NCBI GenBank assembly: GCA_037783545.1 | Contig: JBBELK010000397.1 | Coordinates: 124,001-188,000, forward strand | Length of the DNA: 64,000 nt | Direction of reading: 5' to 3' | From: Henricia sp. BOLD:AAB3569 | Taxonomy: Eukaryota > Echinodermata > Asteroidea > Spinulosida > Echinasteridae | Shown here: positions 46,401 through 61,400 of the stretch, in pieces | How the letters are laid out: every line of letters starts with the position of its first letter | Position numbering within the stretch: the first letter of the stretch is position 1 | Translations under genes and position numbers: made by a program | Notes under the pieces: generated by a model | Seen by the model: only the letters and a program-made list of their open reading frames with translations | The model's database searches: none | Told to the model about the DNA's origin: nothing

Positions 46401-49400
46401 ATGGTTAAGATTATAGGCCCTCGGTGATCTCGAAGCCATGACTATGCCCCTCGGCTTTCGCCTCAGGGGAAAGTCATGGCTTCGAGATCCCCTTGGGCCT
46501 ATAATCTTAACCATGCATGCCCCTTATTGCAGTCAATATTTGTATACCATCACCCTCATGAACAGTCAATATTTGTTTACTATAACTAAATAGTGCCAGA
46601 CATAGTAAAGCATTGGGGGTTTTCCATACTGATGGGGACAACTAAAAACATCTGAACAAAGCTATAACTATTGACCTTTTTTTTCTCTTTAAATTTACCC
46701 CATTAACCCTTTCAGCCCCAATGGCGAGTTTAGTCGCCCGTGCACTGTACCACGCTTGAGCCCCAATGGCGAGTTTAGTCGCCGAGCGGAGTTTGCTTTT
46801 TCGAGCGGCTGTATTATTTTCGTTTGCCGCCCTCTGCTGTTGAATTTTGTTTAGCCAGAAAGGTCGTTGCCACCGCTTTCGTTTGGTGTATGATACAATA
46901 TGGGTCGCCATTACGATTTTTTTAGAAAACGACACGTGAAAAGAGTGCAACAAAATTAAATCTTCTTGCCTAAATGTCAGCATCATGGCTGATCGCGATG
47001 CAGAGATACTTGATTAATTGTTTGCAGACAGTGACTCTGACATGGATTCTGTGAGTTCATCCGAAAAATCCGCTGAAAATAGCCACGAATCTGATGAAAA
47101 TTCTTCGTCTTCAGACTCGGATATTGACGTAGCTGGACCGACTGGCGTGGCTGCAACCCCCGGGTGTACAGCGCGGGCATACTGACCCGAGGGCTGCTGG
47201 TGCCGGACGTGGTCGTGGTCGTGGAAAAATGACTTCATGCACATATCAAGCTCTTTTGTAAAAGCTTTAGCTTGCCTATGTTATGTTTTAGTACCAAATG
47301 AAAGACCATTTCATGGGCTACAACTGGCATGCACAAAGTTTATTTATGCAACAAATATTTCATATTGAAAATCGAGTTTGAAAATAGCCAGAAGTTCAAG
47401 CCACGTTTTTGCTGTGTGTGTGTGTGTGAAAAAACGTGGGACTGGGGAGCACTGTGTGAATAAACAATGTGGGGCTGATGGGGTTAACATGGTCAAGAAG
47501 CAAAGAGTTTGTCATATTTTGGATTTTTATCTTGATTTTAGGAAAAGAGTTCAACACTGATGAACCAAAACCAATCCCTGGTAACTGGCAACCAGAAGCT
47601 GGAAATGGTACGTGGTGAACAGGGGCCAATTTCATGGCGCTGTTAAGCACATATATAACATTTCTTTGCTCTGTAAAATGGGTTACCAGCCAAAATTGTA
47701 TGTCAAATTGTATTTTTAGGAACAGTAGCAAAATATCAGTAAATCACATACGATTTTGGCTGGCAACCCAGTTTTGCAAAATAAAGCAAAGAAATTCTGT
47801 GCTAAGCAAATTTTTGTGCTGAAGAGCGCCATGAAATTTGTCAGCCTTCATGTTTATGCCCTGCCTTTGTAGATTTCAACAACCAATCAATTTGATTGTC
47901 CACACGATCCACGTACATGTATTCCACTGATTGTGCGCACTTTCAAGGCCATGTAGATGATCTGTTTTTGAGCGATTCTGCGAATAAAACCATTATAAAT
48001 CAAAAGAAAGACATCAACAAACTCATCCGAAGAAATTTCAGCTTTGTCAAATGAACCACGTTTAAAAAAACCATGAAAATCCATATGCGTTTTCCTGGTC
48101 TTGGCGGGGTGTTTCAAATATTCGTTCTCAGTGATGTGGCTTGCGTCATGCACTCTGTGGCGCACATCATATACTGCATCGCGTTGGATCACGCACATGC
48201 AGTACACAGCGCCCATGCATTTTGGACCGCATAGATGCGAACCAAAAATAAGTAAATCGTTTGCAAACGATCTAAATAATTTCATCTTTACGGATTATTT
48301 TCTGGTAAAATTATATCATTTTGAGCGAAAACCTTTCATTGGATAGTTGCTATTAATTCAATCTTTACTTTCAGAACTTTTCCCCTGTAAACTCGTCGAT
48401 TACTTTTTGGGGTCATTGCAAATGATACACTGGGCCTTTAAGGCTTGAAGACACGTTAGCAGTGGTTGAAATTACTTTTCATATCTTGGTGGCCACATAA
48501 AAGTTTGGTTCCCAAAATTTTAAATGCAACATTTTGATAGAATACTTGTGTGAATTAGGCCAAGTGTGAATCATTGTATTTTACTTTTAGACCATCTGTT
48601 CCTATTTTGTGTCAGTTTTGGGTGATTTGTAAAGGCTCATAACTGCTCAATTTCAAGCAGAATTATGTATACCAAGCATACCATACACACCATACTGACC
48701 ATCGGACAAGACTTGCTTTGCCCATGGCAACAATATTAGTTATCCCACGAGCGCGAGTGGAATACGGCATCATGTAGTGCATTTGCGTCCCATATTCCAC
48801 GAGCGCGAGTGGGATAACGAATTTATCTTCAAGCAAACTTGACGCACTAATAACGTGCACACTCTGCTGTCGCGCAGTCTGCAATACACGCGCGGGACGC
48901 AGTGCAGAGAATCGCGCACATAACAAGCCGCATCAGATAGCTAGATTGAAGTGTGCAGCTCCGTGTATGTAGGGTACGCTTGCATTTGGAATACCAGGGC
49001 GCATCACGCAGAGTGCGACATAAAATCGGAAGACGGGACATAGGATAATGTCACACTGTTGTTGCCATGGATCCACCAATCAGAACCACGGATTCAAGTT
49101 TGCTTGAAGATAAAAGACTATGCCATAGCGAAGTAATTTCAATGTCAACTTGAGTAGAAAATAAATTTTTAAATGTTGATTAAATTTGAAAATTAATGGA
49201 GAACATTAACCCAGTACATCTTTAAGATTGAAATATGTCATTTTGGACTCCTTGTAGGTTAGCCAGCATCTTCAGCAGGTAATTGCCTCCCAGTCCCAGG
49301 AACTAGACACACTCAGGGATCATTTGAAGAGAGCTAGGACCGATCTTAGATCTACTAATCTGCAACTTGCTGAGATGAAAGCCACTACTGACAAGCTCAA

Positions 49401-52400
49401 AGAAGACAACCTCGCAAAGGTAATAAAAGAGACAGGGTGGATCAAAAAAACCGAAACCGAGATATTATTGCTAATTGTAACTGAAGTATGGCACGTATGA
49501 ATGAACGGGAGATATCATCTGTTAGGGTTGAATCTCTTTAAAATGACACCCTGGGGCGGATTGCAATATGCGGTCTAAGACCGGTCTATAGGCTTAGCCG
49601 GTTAACGCGGCGTCCACTAAGACCGGTCTATAATTATAGCCCGCTTGCAATATCGTTGTCTTAAAGTTAGACCAGTCTTAAAATTTGAGCCCGCGGCGAG
49701 CAGGCTATAAATTTTAGACACCGCGCTACATCTCCTAATCTTGCATAAAAAAAGACGAACAAAATGCACATTGTGCCCATTAGAGCCTTTATAGTGCTAT
49801 TTTATTACTTTCGCGGTCAGTTTCTCTGCAAAAACTGCACTACACACGCGTCATCAAGTGGCTTCGTGAGGACGTTTGTTTGGCTTGAAATCACGCAAGG
49901 ATAGCCGGCTGCGTCACTTTCCGTTAAGATGTGTGTGTTTTCGGCTGGCGCAGCCGTACTTCAGTTAGATTGGTTTATTGCAATGGGCTAAAGAGGTGTC
50001 TAAGCTGAGACCGGCTAAGTCGGATAGTCGGCTATAAAACATCGGTCTTAGACCAGTGGCTAAGTCGATTTTATTGCAATCCGCCCCTGATCATGACGTT
50101 ATATTTCCGGTGACAGAGCAGTGATTAATGTTTTGTAAGGGTCTAGTTTGGGATTTGCGCCATTTTCTTTAATGTATGGCATAGCCTGTTTGGATGCCGC
50201 ACCAAGTATCCAGTAGCCAAGGACACCTCGGAATTTAACTAGCCGATAAAAATGTTGGTGGAGAAAAAACTTCCTTTTCTTAAACAGAAAATTCAGTCCT
50301 ACATGGAAATGCAGCGAGTTTTTGTTGAGTCCAAGGTCTGGGCGAAGGAGAACTGGTCGGTAATCCAAGAACATTAATGCAATTCAACAATCCCTGCATG
50401 CAGCAGGGAGAACGCAGCAGTCATAGACAAAATGGTTTAGCCAGGACTGGCCCTAACTATGTTCAACACAATTGTTCGGTGGTACCCTTACAGAATTGTG
50501 GCTCGTAAGACACCAACTGCTTTCTGGCGATCTTCAGAGGCATCTTAGGTTTAGCCAATGGATACTTGATCGTCCAAACAGGCTATGCCGTGGTTCGGGC
50601 AATGACTGGACGCCATTGAAGAAAGTGGCGCAAATCCCAAACTAGACCCTTGCATAACATTGATCACTGCTCAGTCAACCGAAAACATAATGACATGATC
50701 ATGGTGTCATTTTAAAGTAGAGATTCCACCCTAACAGATGATATCTCCCGTTCATTCATACATGCCCTACTTTAGTCACAATTAGCGATAATATCTCGGT
50801 TTCTTTTTTTTTATCCACCCTGTATATCATACACAAATTCATCACAATGGTGCCTAAGGCACTGCAGGCCTCAAATTTCGCAGTTTTTAGGGCAAGGCCA
50901 CTTTGGCCTTGCATGAAGGCAAATTAAAAAGGGCACCGAGACCACAAGGCGGGGCACTAAGGCCATCTTTAGTTTTTAAAAAGGGCAACAAGGCCACAAG
51001 GAAAAAAACAATGAAAACAAATGTTTGTTTGGAGTCGAGTATGTCTGGTGGCAAAGTTTATACACAAAGGCAATTGGGGCCGAGTTAGTCTGGGGCCGAG
51101 TTTGTACACAAGGCAATTGGCGCCGAGTTGGTCTGGGGCCGAGTTTGTACACAAGGCAATTGGGGCCGAGTTTGTTTGGACAAAACGTTTTCGCCACGCC
51201 ACGAGGCGCCGGTAAAACTGAGCGGTATACACCAATCCGGTAATAAGGTCTTCTTCCCTGTATATCCGCCATAGCTGGGGGGCTTCCACTGAATGAACTG
51301 TATGTTTTTGCTGTTGCTGAAGCTGCATTTGTTTACTTCGAACAAGTTGCGCGTCTTTGTAGGGTTGTGTGCGCGCGAAGGTGGGCGCGTCGCGTGTATG
51401 CAAAGGCGGGCTAGTCGCGTATACGCGAAGGAGGCTCGTTCGTGCATGTAATGGATGAGCGCTTTTCGTTCTAACAGCAACACAAAACGCACAGCCCATG
51501 CACTGGACGCCCCCCAGCTATGGCGGATATGCAGGGAGGAGATTATAAGTTACCGGATTGGTGTATACCCAGTACATGTACCTGACGAATACCAGTGAAA
51601 GCATAATGCAAATGCCGGCTCATGTACTTTTTTTCCTTCCATGCGCTGGTGTACCCACCATAGACGACGTATGAGCTGTACTGTGTGGCTATATCAGTGC
51701 ATGTATGTACATGTACATTACTGTACACGTGTACCGTACATGCATTGCTTGACGACCGACTGCGTGTGCCATGGTACGGTCGAGTCACGGGGCGCGCGCT
51801 GTGCTTTTGCTTGTTGATATGATGTTCGTTCAGTTTCTAGGAATTTTGGCAGAGTTTATACACGTACGCGTACCGCGGTACACTTCGAGTGTCGTTCATC
51901 GCCCATTTTATCTTGATGCAAAAAAGGGGCACGACGGCCATCGGCGAAAAAGGGCAGGGCATTTTTGGCCGTGAAAGGGCCAAATTTTTGAGGGGCATCA
52001 AGGTCAGTAAGAGGGGCATCGACGGCCATGGCCGTCGTGGCCGCCGTGAAATTTGAGCCCTGCACTGTTGCACTAGTATTACCCCTGGTCATTTGGCTCA
52101 ACTAAATAATGCCTAAACCCTAACTCCCTGGGGTGTATGTAAAATTGTATTGATTTTGGAGGATTAAGGAGTGTTAGGGTTAAACACTCGCAACTCAATC
52201 TCTAGAGATCATACTGTCCCGTGCAGCTTACGCACACAGGGACTAATCAAGCACATCACCTTTCCACAAGCTTCGCAGGTACCAATTTGCTTCTGGGCGG
52301 AGAGAGAATTTATGGCAAAGTGCCTTGCCCAAGGACAAACCCACCATGGACATAAGCATGGACAGGCCTGGATTCGAACTCATGACCCATAGAATTAACA

Positions 52401-55400
52401 AAGTTAAAGGTTGTAGGCTTAGAACTTCCACTTAGGAAATGCACTTCCATTTGGATTCAATTCAACGTTCAAAATAAAACTTAGAAAAAATTTTGCAAAT
52501 TTACTACAAAATAATGCTAATTTCATGGAATTTCTGCATCCACTACTATTCAGAATTGCCAAGATAATGGGAATCAATTCCTCCAAAAGACGGAATCACG
52601 ATTCCCAACTTGCAACTGATTCTAATACATAGTTCCGACCTGTCAATCAAGCCGAACCCGCCGACCAATCACAACAGAGCTAGCAGACGGCGCCCACATA
52701 GGTCAAAGTGATGCAATCATCACAACAATCACGCGATTTTCTGCCCATACAGTTTGTATGTTGTATGCGCCAGTGACCGGGTGAATTTTGGTTTCAATGT
52801 CGGACGATTCGCTGTTCAAAGGTAGGAAAGCGCATGTTTATGAATATATGGCATCCCTGCATTACTAGCCCTTTGCTCAGTGTGTGCTACGGTAACTGTC
52901 GACCCTAAAACATAAATACCTTTGAGTTTTCTCCAATGAATCTGTGCTTTCCATGCCGAGTCCCGTTGCTTTGTACATTTTCCCCCATTTTTTTGCGATG
53001 GCTTGTGAGCACATAGCAACAGTATCTAAGGAGCGGGGTTAACTGGGCAATCTCGGAACTATGCATTAACTCCAAAGGGGACTCGCCCAAGCCTAAAAGG
53101 CAGTGTGTCTTGCAAAATTGTATAATTTTTCCCTCAATTAAAATTTTCTCTAAATAAATTTTATTTGACAGTTTGACAGTTTAGGGGCCGTCCAAAGTTG
53201 TCAACATTTTTACAGTTCTACAGAGCATAGTAGTTTTCAAGACCCCCTCCCTCCCCCCGAAATATTACTCGTCAACATTCTACAGTTCATATAAAGTCGT
53301 ACTTGGCCCCGACCCCCCTCCCCTTCCTATGCTTTGTAGTTCCGTGAAAATGTTGACAACTTTGGATGGCCCCTTATATTTCCTTATATTTTTGTCTTTT
53401 CATCAGGAAAGAGAAAGCCAACAGGCTAAAACCAGGGAAGAATCGGCAGACGGTCGACTGACGCAGCTACAGGCAATCGTCATGGACCTAGAACACAGGT
53501 AAAGCCTAGTTTATATATAATCGTAACACATGCAAGCAGACTAGACGCAAACAACTGCAACCAGTTTTTTTAATGTACCAAAATTTAATTTCAGCTTTTT
53601 TTTTCCCTCCCGACATATTTCCTCTTAATTCCCCTATGCGTAAGCGTTGATTTTATTTTCCGCTTTTTTTCTACAGTACGGTACTTGCCACTTGCTAGCA
53701 CACACCATGTGCAAGCCAGCATTCAGTACAAAATTCCATTCTCTAAGCCATTAGAATGCACCAACTGGGGACATTAATTCATCAAGATGTCAGTGCAACT
53801 TAAGTGGGCTTCGGGCTTCGCAATTTCAGCTTCACGATTGTAGTTTCAGGATTTTCAATTTTTTTTTAGGTTCTCCACTCGCACCCCTGTGCAACGCAAA
53901 CACTGACGGAAACAATCGGCAAAGTTAAACTTGGTTCAACTTCGCCGCTAGTTTGCGGTACTCTCTGCATTTGTTGTGTTGATATGGAAACCTGCAGGCT
54001 TAAGACCCTTCTTGTGTCATGAGCGATGACTCATTTGAAAGCCCATATCTTGGCCAAACTAGGAAAAATATTAATTTCTTTAAGTTAATTTTGGACACCA
54101 AATCTGTCCTGAGTGCAAAAAATATTCCATCAATTATCCTTTTTAGCTTTGACTTTTACAGTCGACCTCAATTATAAGAGCACTACACATGTATTAATAA
54201 AACAATCTCCTTCTAACAAGGAAAATTTTAGATCCCAATTCTTTGTTTTTCGTTGCTCTTATTCCTGATTTTACAAAATTCTTGTGATAACAGGATCGTC
54301 TACAGAGTCTTAAAGACCTCTTCTTCAGAAGGGTTGAAAGGTATTTTCTGAATACAGATGTTTTGTTTTAGTATAAATTGAACATTTTGTTCCTGTTTCG
54401 TCTCCAGATTAACCAACTTATCAGATGAAAATGTCAGAATGCTTGCCACTAAGAAAGAACAAGACGACAGAATTAAGACACTGCAGCATAAGTGGTAAGG
54501 AAGGACAATGTTTAGTTTCAAGAATTTTAAAAAATATTATCAGCAACTGATTATTTATTATTCTGTTAATTTCTGACTGTAGAAATGTGTCAAAATCGAT
54601 AAAGTAACTTTTAAAAAACACCTTTAGTTGTTTAATATACATGATTGGTAAACTGTTGCAAATAGTTTTATCCCCCTGTGTGATTGAAGGTATTCATGAT
54701 AAAAACCAGCTCCGTATTTCATCAAATTTTTTAGAAAACAGTAAAAAAGGGTTTGCAGTCATTTCGCCCCAAAACCACTTTGCCATGAACCATTTCGCCC
54801 TGAACCATTTCGCCCTGAACCACGACATGTGCACGAAGTAGTTTTGGGGCGAAGTGGCATTTGGGCGAGGTAGTGTTTGGACAAAGTAATTTGGGGTGAA
54901 ATGGCACTTGGGCGAAGTGGTTTGGGGGCGAAATGGTTTTAGGGCGAATTGAATTTACGTCTCGCGAAACGAAAAATAATTGTTTTACTCATTTCTCAAA
55001 GACTATAGCACTTCAGACAAAACCATTTCAGGGGAAGATTTCTGCCGTCATCATGTTTAATACGTGTAAGTTATGTGTAAATCTGTGAACATTTCTGATT
55101 CTCCGAGATACCAATCATGTGTACTGCCTTTAATATCCCACAGAAAAATACCATTTTAAACAGAAAAATTCTTATTGCTATCAACACTTTCAGTAAGGTT
55201 TTTCTTGTCAACTCATGAAGCAAAATATTTTGATTCAATGCAAAATGATTTAATTATATAAATTGGCCGGCAGTTGATACAATCACATGCATATATTCAT
55301 GACATATGCATATATTCATGACATATGCATATTCATTATTGATTTTCAGTGGTAAAGCTGAAAGGAGGGAGCATGAATCATTAGCCCAGGTACGAGACAG

Positions 55401-58400
55401 CATACAGATGGTGGAGAATGCACTACTTGAAAAAGACCAGGTTAGTCACTTCCACTGAAGTCAATTCTTAGGCCGGCTTCAAACGTCGTGCTTATGCCGT
55501 GTCGAATTAAATTAAACTTGGCACGACGTTAGCACGGCGTAAGCACGGCAGTGGTTTCAAACTTAATTGCAAACTCCCAGTCGAGCTTAAATACATCCAA
55601 CATGGCGGATGAGTATTGTGCACGTCATGGACGTTGTACACGTGCGTTTTCCATTCTGTCCATTGTACGTCGCCATATTTATTATTTTGATGCACTTGTT
55701 TGTTGGTTATTTCTTTGCTCGCATGCGTATTTCTAATTGTGAACACGATTGCGGCCCAACTTCGAACTGGAATTAAATTTGACACGGCAGAAGCACGACG
55801 TTTGAAGCCGCACCGTGCTACTGCCGCACTAAATTGAGTTAGCACGGCAGACCCTGTCGAGCTAAATGTTTCTGCCGTGCCGAATTTATTTTGCCGAGCC
55901 AAATGGCTTCAAACGTCGTGCTTGTGCCGTGTCGAATTTAAAAAATCAAGTTGAATTTAATTCGACACGGCATAAGCGCGATGTTTGAAGCGGGCCTTAG
56001 TCGTTTAAAATAAAACGGCCATCCATTTGTAAAGTATTACTTTTTTGTTGGAAATAAGTTTTTGGTAAAATTATCCCTGAGAAGAGAGTTGTACCATTGA
56101 TTAGTATTATTTTTTGTCTGTGGGGGTGTTAATTAAAGGCAGTATACATGATTGGTACCTCGAAAATCAGAAATGTTCACAGATTTACGCCTAACTTACA
56201 CAATATAAACCATAGAAAGCTTCCCCTGAAATGGTTTTGTCTAAAGTGCTATAGTCTTTGAGAAATGAGTAAAACAATTAGTTTTCGTCTCATGAGACGA
56301 AAATTCAATTCGCCCCAAAACCATTTCGCCCAAGTGCCATTTCGCCCACAAACCACTTCGCCCCAGTGCCATTTCGCCCCAAAATCACTTCATCCAAACA
56401 CTACATCACCCAAATGCTACTTGGCCCCAAAACCACTTCGTGCACAGGCCGTGGTTCAGGGCGAAATGGGTCAGGGCGAAGTGGTTTTGGGGCGAAATGA
56501 CTGCAAACCCTTTTTTGACTGTTTTCTCAAAAGTTAGACGAAGTACAGAGCTGGTTTTTGCTCAGGTTGGTTTTAATCATGCATATCTTCAATCACACAG
56601 GGGGATAAAAGTATTTGTAACAGTTTACCAATCATGTATACTATCTTTAAGTATGTTTGTCCAAGTCAGCTTATATGGTTTTTGTTTGGTCCTTGTTCCC
56701 TCTTTTTCTTTCTTAACGACAACCACACAACCTGCACATTTTTCCAGCTAACTTCAAGAATACCCAAACAAAGTGTTAAATAAAACTTGGGATAAGAGAA
56801 AAATCGTAAGGGCCTGGGATTTTTCTCTCATCCCAAGTTTGGTTGTTTCATTTCAATGCTGATCAGGCACCATATTAGCATTTGTTAAGGCATCGCAGCT
56901 GGGTGGGTGTGTCGCGCGCCAGGACGAGAACGCCACCATGCGACGTGGACGGGGGGAGCAGTGCAGCTGCGACGCCTTTGCCGTCCCGGAATAATTATTT
57001 ATTAACGTATTACAGCCCCTGTTACATTATTCATCCCTGCGTTGTTGTGCTGCGAATGTATGTTTGTGTTGGCGTGTGCGCATTGTATGTGAAGCGCGCG
57101 CGCGTGCTTACAAACCGGTACGCGCAAACCTGATTGGCTCGCATTGTTAGCTATTCAACGCAATGTGCACACTGTGTTATATGATCATTAGCATTTTGCT
57201 ACCTCTCAGGTAGCATAATTCCGGGACGGCAAAGGCCGACCAGCTGGCGCTCTCCTTCTGGCGCGCGACACCACCAGCTGCGAGGCCTTGAACAAAGGCT
57301 AGCACCATATCAGATGTTGTGTTAGTCCAACAAATGTCAGGGTTACACATTACCTTGCCAATTTGGCCAAAAATGCCACTTACTAATGACAAAAATTTTA
57401 ATGATCTTTCACTTTTAAACGTTTATTGAAATTGCTTTTGTACCTTGTCATATCATTTCGACAGGCCTTGGTTCGAGAACAGCAGAAGACCCAAGAGCTA
57501 AGCAGACTTCAGGAAGCTCTCTCCAAACTGATCAATGAAGCCGGCAAGAGAACACGACAAGAGGTCGACAACGTTCGCAAGCAGTGCAACACCAACATCG
57601 GGAAGCTCATGGAAGAAATTCAAAGCCTTGAGATGGTGAGCTAGGCAGTAGGTCTAAAACATCTAGTTATTTGCTGAATTTGATTTGTTAATACCACATT
57701 TTTCTTTGAATTTTCTTCTCTTCAGGAGAATGCGGAGAAACAAGCTGAAATTGAGAGGGCCATGAGAGAAAAGAGAGCCGTGGAACAAGAATTGGAATCG
57801 GTATTAAACCTTCAGTTTTTGTTTTTTTAACTGAGTGAATGGCTACTTGAACCATATTAACCCCAGTACATGCAGCTCTGGAAAACGTCTTGTCAAGTCT
57901 TGTTTTCGAGATCAACTTTAAACTTTTAAGTGACCAACTGGATCAAATACAACAATGTTCCTTCAAGTGGTACTTAAAGGTATACACCGGCCTACCTTCA
58001 AGTGGTACTTAAAGGTACACACCGGCCTACTGTTTACATGATTTAGTGATTTAGCATCACTGACAATAATTTTTCGATGGTCGTTGTGACAAAAAATAAT
58101 CAAAATGTCACGTGAGTATTAAAGTAAAACATTTTAAAATTAACAAAAGAGGCCCATATTGGGCTATACGCTTTACCAGCCGGCCATCGCTGTATAATAC
58201 CATGTGTTTGTAAATAAAGATGGCGTTCGATACGGGCCGACACGTGTTTAAACCTCGTTTTCCCTGACTAATCACACCTTGCATGATCCTTCCAGGTCAG
58301 CGCTGACTCGCGGAAGGTACTCGAACGCAGTGGTTTCTTACACGTCCGCAATGCATGGTGCTTTTTTCTTCAGATATTATTTGTATCGCCGCAAATCTGC

Positions 58401-61400
58401 GAAAATCTGAGATTCTCTCGTCCATATCAACACCCAGAAACCCTTCTAATGAAACCTGCTGGCAGATTTGTCTACAAATTGGAAAATACAGTATGTAAAT
58501 AGTGTTCATAGAACATTATTTTCCATCAAGAAGAGAAACCAACCGCGAATGACAAAAGTAACTGGCACTTCACGCTGGTTTCTGGAACGGAAATCTGGTA
58601 CCAGAAGGTCACGTGACATTGGTTTCTTTGACAAATGCTCAAAAACGGCCAAATTGGATGGTTTTTTTTCAGGATCTATTTAGTTTATTTCTGAAAGACT
58701 TTTAGAATCTTGTATGGGTCCATTTCGAGCCCAAAATAGCCCAACAAAGCTGGTGTGTCCATTCAAGCGCCTGATTACTTGGTACTTGTGTGAAAGTATT
58801 CAAGTACAATACTTGTCAATAAAGAGATTGTTACGTCAACTATGTGGACTGAAGTACTGACGTCATGTTGATGTTTTGCGTATGTTTTTTGTGTCGAGTC
58901 ATCCCTCTCATCCACTGTCAGAATCGAGAATATGGTGGCTATTGATTGCTTTCCGGTGACGTCACCCCTTCCATCCACCATTTTGGTTGGCATTTTTCAT
59001 GACCCACGTGGTTAAGTAATAACCGGCAAAAAGAGCAAGAAAAGCGCATTGGTTGCACCTACCTTTGTTGCTTGAACTTGCCTTATGTTGTTGCGCCATG
59101 GCTGTTGTATCGAGAAAGATAAAAACGTATTTCTTCAGGCTAAAATCGCGATCAAGTAAAAGCACTTTCGTTTTTACAAGCCGAGTGCATGCTCAATAAT
59201 TTAAACGTATCACAATGCCCGCGTGCGGCATCTTCGAATGAAAATACGCTGGTCAGTATTTTTACGCGTGTTCATGTGTGTCTATTGGCGCGTACGTACG
59301 CGCGTGACTGTTGACCACCACACATTCCCGGATGTTCTACGTCATCGAAAGCAATCAATAGTTTTTTGCATTCTCTTTAAACATAACGTCATCACGTCTC
59401 AGTCTACATAGTCAATATGACAATCTAAAAATCCTCAATTTAATGGCCTTCCCCAACAGGTGTATAAAGAAGGCACTAAGGGACCGGATGACCATCTATA
59501 CCAGGAACTACAGGGTCGTGTCAACATTGCAGAGAGAATGAGAACTCAGGCAATGGTACAGGTGCAGAAACTAGAGACAACATTACAGAGATTACACAAC
59601 AGGTGGGTGTGGTCAGGCAATGCTCGTCAATTTAATGACGGGTTGAAAGCTTGAAGCTACTTGGCGAGGAAAAAATTTATTTTATAAAACGGATGTTACT
59701 TGATAAAGTTGCGTTTTTCCTATCTTTATTGCTGACTTTATATTACAGAAAAAAATGAAAAACTAGACCGTGTTCGTCAACCGGCAACAGGCCAAAATGA
59801 AAAACGGGGGATGACATAATTATATGTATTGACCCCGCTACGTCATAGAGAAGACAGTCAGTATTTTGCAAAGCAAGTTGCATGCTTTCCGCATAGCATA
59901 AACCACCAGTCGTTATTTTTCTGTAAAAGTTTTTAAAGTTTTCGGTGTATTTTCTCAGTGGTTGTTACACTTAATTCATTTTTGATATCAATAAAATGCC
60001 AGCTTTGTGCCTTGTTGGTGGTAACACTTGCAACTCTGTGGAAAATCCGCAGTTCTGTGCGTTCATATGTCTACGTGTTTGCTGCGAGGAGCTAGGTACA
60101 CGGCCACAGTCAGCGAAGCAGCTCTGTGTGTCTCCTCGCTATGACGTCACACACGTAGCTCGAGTTGATTGACGTGTCCTTTCGTTTTCAGTTTCGCGTG
60201 AAAAGAGTCTCGAAAAAAGACTGAAATTTTCTGACTTTTCCAGGATGAAATTCTGAATAAAATGTTCTTAGTACATAAAGGACTATATAAAGAAATGAAT
60301 ACTGTTGAAAACCATGAAAGTGAAGGGAGATTTCCACCCAGCTTTAATGACATTGGCAACAAGTGTATAAAGAGGGCGTGTTTCAACACCTGAGGCTGTA
60401 ACATTTCAAATGCATTCAATATAAAGCTGCTGTAAAGTCGGGGTACCTGCAAAGCTGAGTGTCTTGAATTGTTGACTCAAAACACTCAAGTGAAAACTTG
60501 GTGTTGCCGGTTTAGTACTTAGTCGTGGTACCTGTGCCCTTGAGCAAGGCACTTAACCACAATTGCCCCATCCTTTCGAACAGATGTAAAGCCGTTGGTG
60601 AAGGGTGGTGTAACACACTCTTTTGTGAAGAGTAAGGGGATTCCCCGGTGTCTCTGGCCAGTGGCTGCCAATGGCGCCACCCACCTATGTATCTCAATGT
60701 CTAAGTGGAAGACACTTGTAAGCTTCGTGCAACTCAGCCTACGGGCAGCGAATTAAAGTTCTGTAATCCAACTAAACTCCTCAAAAAAAGTTCGGAAAGT
60801 CAAGTTTGACTGAAGATTTCTCTCTTGTTACTAAATCATTTCCCTTGAATTTGGTATCATTGGAAAGCCCTGTTATTCCTCTTCACAGTGATGTGTCATT
60901 TGTTATGATTAATCAATTGGGGGATGTGCAGTATAGCGGAATACAGGGGTGGGTGGAAAGTGAAATGTTACAAAATTCACTGCTATTGTCATGCAGTGCA
61001 TTCCCCTTTTGCTTGGAGGATGGGAATGTGTCAATGCACTTTTTGACAATAGCAATACATTTTGTGACATTTCACTTTACACCCGCCCCCGTATTCAGCT
61101 GTGCTGCACATCACCCAATTGCTTAATCATAACAAATGACACATCATCGTAAAGAGGAATAACAGGTCTTTCCAAAGATGTAAAATTCAAGGAAAATTAT
61201 TTTGCAACAAGAGAGAAATCGTCAGTCAAACTTGACTTTCTGAACTATATAAACATAATAATTATTGGGTTCTTTTTAGCCACGAGGAGGAGAAATCACA
61301 AAGCCTTTTGATCAACGAGCAACTGAAGCAACGATTAGACAAGGTCGGCAAGGAATGCGAGGCGGTGTCTGAGGAGCGATTGAGACTCACGGAGGTTGTG

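Noticed and set aside
50969..51499. 176-residue minus-strand frame
   Set aside because: Spans a short tandem repeat and one arm of an inverted-repeat element; no protein-like conservation.
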